A program made the position numbers and the translations under genes. Source: Girardinichthys multiradiatus (Eukaryota; Chordata; Actinopteri; Cyprinodontiformes; Goodeidae). From it: DNA of 64,000 nucleotides. Under the pieces are notes generated by a model that saw only the letters and a list, made by a program, of their open reading frames with translations, was not told the origin of the DNA and did no database searches. The stretch covers positions 28,295,093 through 28,359,092 of the forward strand of contig NC_061797.1 in the NCBI RefSeq assembly GCF_021462225.1, given 5' to 3'. Of this stretch, positions 55,101-64,000 are shown in pieces; the stretch's first letter is position 1; each line of letters begins with the position of its first letter.

Positions 55101-57520
55101 TTCTCCCAAAGAGATCGGTTAGGCTGAGTGCCCTAAGGAGATGTTTCTTTAAGTTATTTCTCTAGCAGGACTGTATCTGCAATGAAGTGATGGTGCTCTA
55201 CTGTATCAGTAGCCACACTTTTACACATTTTAACACTGGGGTTTATTCCCAGTGAGCTCTGCCCCCCATACAAAGCTGAACAGCAAATTGTAATCGGTTG
55301 AATTTGGATAGATTTGGCCAGAAAGGTCAATTTGTTTCTTATCCGTCAGTTATTTTTGATTAGTTTTGATTAGTTCCTATATTTAAATCTTGATCAACCT
55401 TTTAATAACATTTGTGAGATTGAGAAACTTAGAAAACAATAATTCCTTGATGCAGTAGCTGCAGTCATATCTCATGTCTTGTACACAATTCACAATAGTC
55501 TTATTTTATGTACAACACTGCTGATAAAATTTGTTATTGTTGTTATTATTTGTTATTATTAAGGATTTACTCTCCTCACATCATTTGGCAATTATTCCAC
55601 AGTTGGTGAGTTCTGTACTTAGCATCAAAACCGATTTTACACCATAGCAGCATCCAAATATAAGTCTTCCTCAAGTCCAAGTGTTAAAGAAAAACATGGT
55701 TTCTACATAGATCTTAATATGATGTATGGAAAAAATGTTGACTGAATCTAAAATAAGGACGTTATATCAGACCCTAAAATACAGGCACGACAAAACTGTA
55801 AATCTGCTCTGACAGTCATTGAGAGGGACAATGACATCTATGTTTTACAGGGAAACAAAAACAGAAGAAATATCTTTTCATATAAACTTCCTTTGCATTT
55901 ATTTGAATGTAAATACGACAGCCAGTACTTGTTTATTATTCTCTGTCATATGATCTCTCACCAAATATGAATCATTTATGAGGGGATTACATTTCAAAGA
56001 AAACTAAAATCACAAACTCCGCTTGTACAAGATATAAAAATGCCATATACTTTTTTTTCCTTTCCTGTCTCAAAATAATATAATTCTCAGTGTGCTAATT
56101 TGAGTCAACAAAATTGGCAATTTCATTCAAAAAGAAAGCGTTATGTGAGACATAAGGAAATGCAATTTGAAAAAATCAGGTATCTTATACTATTACTACA
56201 AGAAACCCAAAAACTACTAATTTGCTATTCAGTCCACTCTCATAAGATAGCCACAGTTTAGGTTAACTCAACCACGTCAGAAGATAAAGCTCTGTTAAAA
56301 GCCCTCTACTGAATAAAAGTAACCCTTTTAACAGATTTTCTTTTCTTGAGAGACAAAGATAAGTAAATACAGAGGAGATAATGAATAGACTAGAAAATGA
56401 GTGCTACCGCTCTGCACTGTACAATCTTGGGGACAATTGCAGCATTTTGGATAAAATTGCTTGCAACCCCATCACCACCACACCTCATCTCACACACACA
56501 TATACACCCATGCTCTCTCATCTCATCTCACCCCCTCTCTTCCTATAATCCTCTGGTAAAACCCTTTCTTTTCATGCGGACCCCCCAGCCAGAGGGACCC
56601 TGCCAAGGCAAATTAGGGAGGGGTGGAGGCTTTTGTTTTGCAGCACTCTCTGAAAAAGAAAAAAAATCAAAATTATTTCTTGAGCTGGAGCAATTTGACA
56701 TGCTGTGATAACTGCTCTGTCAGAAACTTCTTTGACATCTCTGAAAGAGAAGATTTTCTACATCCAAACCAGGCCTCCAGATAGAAAATAGTAGCGAGGG
56801 TGACAGAAAAGAATGCTGGAACTCATTAAGAAGTTTAATTATGCATTATTTGAACCTGTCTCCATTTATCTCTTATACCTCTCCATGAGGCAGTGGAATC
56901 AAACTAGTCCCATTAAAAGGAGTCTGAGCTTTCCAGTTTACTGTGAGTTTTCACCCATCTTCCATTTGGAACAATCTGCTTTTTCACATTGTTACCTAGC
57001 TTTTGTACCTGTCCTTATTTTGTGCTTCACAGAATAGTCTCTTCTGTTTCTTTTTAACTCAATCTATCATTCTCACCATTGTGTTGTCCTCCAAGCCACA
57101 AAGTTGAATTGTTGTCGTGATGTTACCCCCAGCCTTTTGTATAGATAACCCACTTGTGTTCTTTGGGAAGTGATGCTGTTAGACCACAACTCAAGCTCTG
57201 CCTTTCTCAGCTGTTCTGTTTAGAGCAAGTCAGTCTGTATTGCATATACAATCACCAGTAAAAGGTCATATGGCCATTCCGATTTAGAGAAGGAAGGTAA
57301 AGCCAGTTTTCTCTCTAGATAGTCTTGTCAAATCTGAAGTTGAATTTGGTGCGAATAAAGTATATGTGGTTAACAATGTTTTCACTCATAATTTCCATAC
57401 ATACATCTGTCCATCCATCCATCCAGAAAGGGGACCAGAGATTGTGTTCCAGTTACTGAAGGATCCCATTTCTTATCCTCCCTGAGTGTCTTTACTCCAA
57501 GGCAAAGATTTCAGACTCCT
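55101..57520. other. Non-coding DNA with mixed patches
   Basis: Largely AT-rich. A patch at 56,520-56,760 (CCAAGGCAAATTAGGG, GGAGCAATTTGACATGC) could be regulatory. A 103-codon plus-strand frame at 56,397-56,708 is Pro/Ser/Leu-rich because of CT-rich sequence and is not convincing. A short CCATCCATCCATCC run lies at 57,411-57,424. Confidence 0.42.
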
Positions 57521-57524
57521 CGAC

Positions 57525-57602
57525 TCCTCCAGTCCTCGAGGACTGGTGTCCTGAAGCTTTTAGACGTATCACTGGTCCAACATATCCAGATCAAATAGAT
57601 TA
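57525..57602. mobile_element. MITE-like fragment with 18-bp perfect palindrome
   Basis: Contains CCAGTCCTCGAGGACTGG (57,529-57,546), a perfect palindrome, followed by TGTCCTGAAGC, TTTTAGACGTATCACTGG and TCCAACATATCCAGATCAAAT. The latter resembles the terminal part of a common fish short DNA-transposon repeat. Only one end is present. Confidence 0.5.
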
Positions 57603-57702
57603 ATTTGAAATTATGATGCTTTGTGATTCCCTAGATTGAGGTGGGGAGAAATGGTGGGAAAAAAGGCTTTGCATCCTGGACCTGTTACATGCAGGCATGT
57701 AA

Positions 57703-57762
57703 TGGATGGATGGATGGATGGATGGATGGATGGACGGACGGACGGACGGACGGACGGATGGA
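57703..57762. repeat. (TGGA)n(CGGA)n compound microsatellite
   Basis: Eight TGGA units (57,703-57,734), six CGGA units (57,735-57,758) and one TGGA unit. Frames through it encode runs of Asp/Gly/Met/Trp or Ser/Ile/His/Pro on the two strands and are not genes. Confidence 0.95.
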
Positions 57763-60675
57763 AACCTTTGCATATAGTACTGTCTGTTTTTGTCACTTCA
57801 AATTTTCACCAAAAATAAAACAATGTTAAATGGTGCTTAAAATGTTTTTTGTCAGTTTTTTACAACACAGTTTGGTCATGAAAAGGCTAACTGATAACAA
57901 AGTCTAATTTTAAAAGTCCGTTCTAGTGTTCCGTTTCCATTATATTTTGTGTAACACATTTCTATCTTGCTTTTATAAATTTGAATGAAAATATATAAGA
58001 ATCAGCTTCAAAGAAGTTGTCCATTTTCTTACCTTTTGCTATAATCTGAAATTCAATCCCATATTTTTTAAAATTTGTTTTTTTTATGTTGTACAAAACT
58101 CAGACCAATGAGCACTAAGAGCAAATTGGGAATTCAGGCAACAATGTCCACATTTGAAAGATATTAACTCCTTCAAAAAAAAAAAACCTTAAAGTAATTT
58201 GTTATACATTTTTCTCAATAAATACCATAGGATCACTTGTCTTTGGAAAAAAACACTCAATGCTCACATTAAATTGTGCCACTCAATGCATCTTTTCTCA
58301 GCCTTTAGGATCAATGCAGTTTTACATTCTTCAGTGCTGTCTGCCAATATCAATGAGAAGAATATCAATAAAGGCAGCTACATTTGTATCTGTATCATTT
58401 CAGCAGCAGGATCTATTCCTCTTCAGCTTTCTTCACTTTTTTCCCACCAGCAGCTGCTCATGTTCAGTCAGGCGATCACAGGATATTAGCTTCTTTACCA
58501 GCAAATTTGCTTTTCACATCTATTTCTTTCTTCTTCTAACCAGTTCTTAGATGGCTTGTTATTGAGCTTAGTGTCCACAAATGCCATTGATCCAAACCAC
58601 AACTGAGATCCATACTCGGGCACTTTAACACTCTCTTAGTGTGTTAGTAATACTAATCCTGCTTCTCCTGCAGGCCCATTGATTTTATAGATTTTCCCAA
58701 AAGTGATAATGATATATCATTGTTAAATTTGGTTGAACAAACTGCTTTGCCAATCTATCAATGCCTACACAGGCTTTCAGTTCAAAACAGCCTTCATGTC
58801 AATGTCAGATTTCACTATTTAGACTTTTTTAGATAAAAGTGAGAATAAGAAACCCAATGAGCAATGCAGTTCTTTGAAAAAGAAAATTAAACGTCCACAT
58901 AACATGCATATTAAGACGAGGTGAAAAAAAAACAAAAAACATTTTTTGATTCTGACTGCTCTGACCTATTAAATGACACCTTGACTTTGACACAAGATTC
59001 TTCCTTAGCTGCATGACCCAAACTAAACAGTTTATAGTATACATCTGAAATTAAATCAGTTTTATTTTTTGAAGAAAACAATGGAAACTGATCTTTATAC
59101 TCTTAAAAGAGTACTATCGAAATAGATAATAAAGTGATCAAATTGTAATTAACCTGAAGATATTCTGCCAAAACTTTAGAAAAACCGTAACAAAGCCTGA
59201 ACTCTTTCCTTGTTATGGTTTAATAAAAATCATTAATAATCTGTTTTATTTCAACACTGTTTCAAAGTCTCATGTACTCATGGTAATATATTTATAGGCT
59301 TCTGTATAAATTTAATTATTTATTTTAAGTATAACATTGATAGCTGTGTTACCATTTCCTTCGATTTATTCTCAGTTATAGCAACTTTAAAATGCTTACT
59401 GAAAGTCTCTTTGGCCAATTGAATTCTCAGAACCAACAGGAGCAATAATATTTTCTAAAGAGAGGGCAAGAATGTCTTACTGTAAAGTCTGCATGCCCCT
59501 GATCTAATCCATGAAAGTTTCTCCAGACATACAAACCAGCTTGTTCAAAAAAAGTCCCTCGATGCTTTGGTCTGATAAGTTTATGTTTAGTGATTGGGTA
59601 TGTATTGCAGACATTGAAGTCTTCTTCAATCTACTCTCTGCTTACTACTTACTCTAATCCAGAACTATATCGTCATGCTTTCAGGCCAACAAGCACATGC
59701 AGACTGAATCAAAAAGGAGACCCAATTAAAAAATATTGCAAATAAATATCAGACTGGTAACTACAGCAATGTCTACAGCAGATAGAACAGTCCATTTTAC
59801 TATTTTCACACCCTTTTGCAATATAACAACAAGAAATTATAAGCTGTTTTATTGATATTGACAAGGGGCATACAAGGGGAGTTCTAAGGTTTCTGGTCTT
59901 GAAGACTTAAAATATATTGCCTCTGAAAAGAAGCTGTTTTGGAAAGAAACATATCAAAGACAGACTAGGCAAAAAACAATTACCAAAGAGCAATCAGTGC
60001 ACCTAGACTAGCAAAATACCCAGTTTCACATCATTCTTCATTTAACACTGCATACAGACAACTGCACATTAATATAATAAAAATAAAACCCAGTGACAGT
60101 TTGTCACAAGCATCACCCTGACTCCCCAGATATGAGTAGCTCAAAGAGGTTGCATGTTTTCTTATTGCAAGGTTTCCAAAAAAGGAATGTATGGATTGTT
60201 CAATCATTGTGAATATGCATGGAACAACATAGTGTGTAATCACATTCAGCCAAATAAACTTAGTAAACAGAGGTTGAATTGTGCAGGTTTGTCTTTACAC
60301 AATTTCAAGCACAACAGCTGATGCTGAGTTCTTCTAAGGGTAACAATGAAATAAAATTATACCCTGCACCAATTACGAAATAATAAAAGTACCATAAATT
60401 AGCAACAATAAAGCAAACTAAAATGCAGCATTAATGTGCAATTAAGATCTTTGTTTTGCCAAGATTAATATATTGCAAATTTTTTAGAAGAGAACAAAAA
60501 ATAACTATTTAGCAAAGAAAGCATAAAGGAGATTGAGGCGTGATAGTATAACTTTCATTTAGAAGAATTTAGTGCAACCGAGTACACCAGAAATGCTTTG
60601 CTTTAGGCAGTCTCAAAATGGCTTTGTCTGACCTTTTAGGTCTTTAATGTCTTTTTATTTTCTGGAGTGATTGCT
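57763..60675. other. AT-rich non-coding DNA without recognisable gene
   Basis: Long AT-rich stretch. The longest frames (two of 96 codons at 58,199-58,489 and 58,260-58,550) overlap each other in different phases and are not domain-like. No transposon family recognised. Confidence 0.5.
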
Positions 60676-60679
60676 AGTT

Positions 60680-61015
60680 GTAATGTAATGTGTGGTTGAA
60701 GCAGGACCAAAATGCAGACAGGGACTTGGGATGAGTATAGTGAAGGTTTAATAACAGAAACAGAAAACTTACAGATCTTGCACAAGGAGAACAGGAGCAT
60801 AGGCAGAGTACCAGGAGAAACTAATAAGAACAGTGAAAACCAGGGAGCTTATAAACTGAGGAAAGGGTGGAGAATGACACTGAATACAGCTGAATTAAGC
60901 AGGGGAATATGGCACAGGTGGAAGATAACGAGTGACGAGCAGGGAAACTGAGAGAAAGAAACCAATTAACACAAATTAAACTTAACTAAACATAAAGAAA
61001 CTAAAAACCAAGGGG
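60680..61015. repeat. Purine-rich interspersed repeat
   Basis: A/G-rich sequence with GTGGTTGAAGCAGGACC, AAAATGCAGACAGGGACTTGG and AGGTGGAAGATAACG followed by AATTAACACAAATTAAAC. The order (AAAATGCAGAC...GACTTGG near one end, an ACAGGTG-like core, then AATTAAC) is that of an abundant fish interspersed repeat; compare 8,858-9,203. Class uncertain. Confidence 0.4.
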
Positions 61016-63040
61016 AAAAAGACTGAGATTGATCTAAGAGAAATAAGTCCAAATCTATAAAGGACAGAACACAAGAATAAATTAAGAAACTGAACACAGC
61101 AGAAAGAACTAATATGGCAACATCTTTTTAACAATGATAAACACAGAGAAATGAACTGAATATGGCAAGACCTTTTAAACAATGATAAAGAACTCAGAAG
61201 TGATCAAAACACAAACAAATGAAAACAAAAACTTCAAACATCTAAATATCATGAGATTGTTATTGTTATAATAACATATAGTTGACATTTGTGGTCTCCT
61301 TGAGTCTAAAAATCATGGTTTAGAAAAAGTAAAAAAAGATACATCCTTTTAATGAGCTGTCTAATGTGCCACTGCTCAGACATAGCACCCATTTCGCCTT
61401 CTGATTGGTTAATCAGTATCATGTGATGACTCTTCTTGCATGCTGCTGAGAGCAGAGTTGAGTCCAGGGAGATTCAGTGTCACTGGACCTCAGAATACAC
61501 TAATAAGCCTTGCCTGGCCGAGCCCGAAAGGATTTACCACCCGTTTGGATTTGGTTATGATCAGTGTTTTTATAGTTATATTTTATACAGGGCTTTATGG
61601 CTCTGTGAAAAGCATTTTATTCATAAATCAGCATTCATTCATTCATTCATTCATTCATTCATTCATTCTTTCAAATGTTTTTTCTTGCATCTTATGCTAC
61701 TCAACGTTCACCTAAATTTGTGTAAAGGCCCTCCAAGATATTATATTTTGCCATGGATGTCTTTAGCATCATCTGTTAACTGTGTTTTTTTTTTTTCTTT
61801 ATATCGAACCTGGCTTTAAATTCATAGTGAGGGGCAATCAAAAAAATCCAATAACCTGAGACAGAACTGGCTGCTGGCAGACTCTGAGTGACCCCCGGAG
61901 AGACAAAGCCACCTCTGGTGCAAGAAAGCCAGCTATCCTTCCATCTAAGGGAGAGATGGGGGAGATGGAACTGCCGGAGCAGAAATGCATGTTGGTTTTG
62001 AGAAAGTAAACAGCTGTGCCTGGCCAAGTAGGGCGCTCTTTTGAACTCTTTCCTCTGGTGGTTCTGGTACTGAAAGCTGACAGATCCATGTGATTGTGAT
62101 ACTTTAAATTCGTTCTTCCTTTTACTTTAGAGATAGACGTTTGAGAGAGCAATAATCTCTTGATAAGAGACATTGATCAATTTAGATTATAATATTTAAA
62201 AAGTTCCCAAGTCTTAAATCCCCCCAGCAGTTGTTGAGATAAGTAGATGTAGGGTTAGGATGTTTGTTGCTTAGAATTGTTTGTTCTGTTCTTTTCATTT
62301 AATAAGATTATTGATAAATCTTAGTGTAGTTAACAATAAATGTACTTCTTTATTAAACTGATTATCAGTTCTCAAGAGTGTGTCTTCTTAAACACATTCT
62401 GATCCTAAATGGCCTGGCTCTTTCTAAAATGTACAGTAAACAATAATGAAGAGAAAAAAAATATGCTTCTGTTTGATTTTGAGAGAATGTGAGATTGATA
62501 GGTTTATTACCTTAAAATAATTGAACATAGCTCATTTAAGCTACATGAAGCATGGTAATAAACCTCCAAAATTTAGCTTTTCTTACTCACATATCCATTC
62601 ATCTCTGTTGAACACTGTAAAGCTTGTTGTGTAGCATGGTTGCTCTCATGTGTTTCACTGGAATGTAGAACATATAGAGAGCAACATGATAACAGGGACG
62701 TTACTAGGATTAAGAGACGATGGACTTAGCCCCCAGGGATATCGAAATCTAAATTATTTTTTATCACACATAAATAGGCTTCAGTTATTTACTTTTCATT
62801 AGTTGAAGAGCATTTATATTGACCAGTATATATATACACCAAACTATTCCATAGCTTACAAGATTTTAAAAAAAACAACTACACTCTCTTCAAAGAGCTG
62901 AGAACTTACAGTTACCTGGACGTGAAGTTGGTTTAGAGAAAGTAAATACTAATGTAATGTAGGCACGCTGTTTTCCTCTTCTAATGGGAATGGATGGACC
63001 TAAACGTTTCTCCTTTGAATTGTATGGAGCTAAATTGGTA
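61016..63040. other. AT-rich non-coding DNA
   Basis: Holds the ATTC microsatellite listed separately. Frames of up to 127 codons (61,436-61,819) are extended by that microsatellite, which codes for repeated Ile/His/Ser/Phe, and are rejected. A 111-codon minus-strand frame at 61,838-62,173 is not a recognised protein. Confidence 0.45.
61633..61668. repeat. (ATTC)n microsatellite
   Basis: Nine perfect ATTC units. Confidence 0.95.
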
Positions 63041-63160
63041 AAGTTTGTTCAAAAGAAAAACATTTAAACATGAAAAATAAAGGTTTGTTCAAAAGAAAAA
63101 CATTTAAACATGAAAAATAAAAGTTTGTTCAAAAGAAAAACATTTGAACCTGAAAAATTA
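63041..63160. repeat. Three tandem 40-bp units
   Basis: Exact period of 40 bases: 63,041-63,080, 63,081-63,120 and 63,121-63,160. Units 1 and 2 differ at one base; unit 3 differs at a few (TTGAACCTG in place of TTAAACATG). Each unit starts AAGTTTGTTC or AGGTTTGTTC. Confidence 0.95.
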
Positions 63161-63320
63161 TTTTGAACCTCCCCAAAACAATATGAAAACTGGAAAAAAA
63201 AAAGTTTTGCAACTGAAAAAAAACAGATGTGAAACTGGAAAAAACAAGTTCAAAACTACTTTTCAGATTCAAGTTTTTTTTTTCGAACTTGCAGATTTTT
63301 TTTTCGGCCTCCAACTTTTG
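63161..63320. repeat. Inverted A-rich/T-rich repeat following the 40-bp units
   Basis: Degenerate GAACCTG/AAACTGGAAAAA words on the left change at about 63,258 to complementary TTTTCAGATTCAAGTTTTTTT words on the right, giving an imperfect hairpin with the preceding tandem repeats. The layout resembles the terminal simple repeats of some fish DNA transposons. The overlapping Phe/Lys-rich frames are artefacts. Confidence 0.6.
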
Positions 63321-63920
63321 ACCCTGTTTTGGCGTGGGGGGCGGGGCCTCAGATCACGGGGGTGCGGAATCATGACTGAAAGCTTAACACAGCGGCTGAA
63401 CAACATATTCCCAGCTGTTGCATTCAGGGACCGTGGGAACTGAAATTATCTGTAATACATCATCGATATTCTATATATATGTGATTGGTTTTGAAAGATA
63501 ACATGCTTCACCGATAGAAGCAGCTTACATGAATACACGACACGCATCTCAGAGGAGAAAATATGATCTTGACAGAGTTGCACAGCATTTTGGAGATTTC
63601 CCATGCTCTCAATATAAAGCAAAAGAACCGCCAGACTAAGCAACGGTATGAAAGCAGATGCAAAACGAGCCGGTATTTTCCGAATATCCTTGCATAATTA
63701 AGCCTGGACTTGTTTTCACATGGACTGGACTCGGGTTTCGGTTTCTGGTGCTTTTTTGATTAAAACCTGTTTGGTCTTCATTTAGTGAAGTGACTCACAG
63801 CCAGGGGCAAACTGGCATACGGGGCAACCGAGGAAATCCCCGGTGGACCGCTGGCTTAGGCATTTCTTATTTTCTGAATGTTTAGTGTTTAATAACCGCC
63901 TTTCACAGACACAGGGCGCT
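63321..63920. other. Unclassified sequence, possibly part of a terminal mobile element
   Basis: Includes a GC-rich GTGGGGGGCGGGGCC word at about 63,336-63,350 and mixed-composition sequence leading to CAGGGGCAAACTGGC at 63,802. No coding frame over 65 codons. The next feature is a large inverted repeat cut by the window end. Confidence 0.35.
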
Positions 63921-64000
63921 GGGCCGTTGATACAGCTCGTGGGCCGGTGGTTCACTCTTCAGCCCGTGAACCACTGGCCCACGAGCTGAATCACTGGCCC
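63921..64000. repeat. 35-bp inverted repeat at the window edge
   Basis: Arms 63,921-63,955 and 63,966-64,000 are complementary at 31 of 35 positions, with a 10-base spacer. Each arm carries CAGCTCGTGGGCC or its complement. It probably continues past the window and looks like a transposon terminus or palindromic repeat. Confidence 0.75.

Noticed and set aside
57529..57546. Palindrome as a repressor operator
   Set aside because: It lies in a repeat-derived fragment; bacterial-style operator logic does not apply here.
61436..61819. 127-codon plus-strand frame
   Set aside because: Kept open by the ATTC microsatellite; no domain.
63041..63160. Regular 40-bp repeats as a CRISPR array
   Set aside because: Units are directly contiguous with no spacers, only three copies, in animal-type DNA.

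Overview
This window looks like intergenic DNA from a ray-finned fish, most likely a teleost. The evidence is AT-rich, intron-like sequence with CpG depletion, many microsatellites, and a typical fish repeat load: Tc1-like DNA transposons with long inverted repeats, a Rex3-type (RTE clade) retrotransposon, 3' remnants of a CR1/L2/Rex1-like LINE, and a tRNA-promoter SINE. Nothing is bacterial: there are no operons, dense long ORFs, rRNA genes or CRISPR arrays. I find no host protein-coding gene I can support. The recognisable coding sequence is transposon-derived, and every transposase or RT copy I could check is broken.

Layout. 1-10.8 kb: AT-rich non-coding DNA with better-preserved islands (5.3-5.6, 7.1-8.1 and 10.2-10.7 kb), one unidentified minus-strand ORF (8.36-8.83 kb) and an old purine-rich interspersed repeat (8.86-9.2 kb). 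10.8-14.6 kb: a LINE C-terminal remnant, then a Rex3 element on the minus strand bounded by an exact 12-bp target-site duplication. 14.6-33.5 kb: a repeat-poor stretch with the most enhancer-like sequence in the window, centred on 24.4-25.9 kb. Other candidates lie at 16.2-16.75, 18.15-18.35, 20.9-21.4, 22.1-22.55, 28.66-29.05, 31.44-31.77 and 32.4-32.75 kb. 33.5-38.4 kb: a repeat-rich patch with a protein-like unidentified ORF, a head-to-head tetranucleotide array, a hairpin-bearing tandem repeat, a SINE and a young Tc1 element. 38.4-49.4 kb: non-coding DNA with an eroded Tc1 copy, a second LINE remnant, a perfect 23-bp hairpin and one repeat inserted into another. 49.4-54.3 kb: a young but 5'-truncated Tc1 copy lying directly against an older Tc1-like element, then a fourth, very decayed Tc1 copy. 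54.3-64 kb: non-coding DNA, another island at 54.6-55.1 kb, microsatellites, a 3 x 40-bp tandem repeat, and an 80-bp inverted repeat at the window edge.

Interpretation. A 64-kb tract without host exons but with several low-repeat islands that keep CpGs and homeodomain-type TAAT cores fits a regulatory gene desert beside a developmental gene. That is inference: I cannot align sequences here, so every enhancer or conserved-element call is a hypothesis. The most solid observations are structural: 200-bp, nearly identical Tc1 arms; a net 5-nt deletion in one transposase and a single in-frame TGA in the other; and the Rex3 target-site duplication. I did not find a convincing new biological system.
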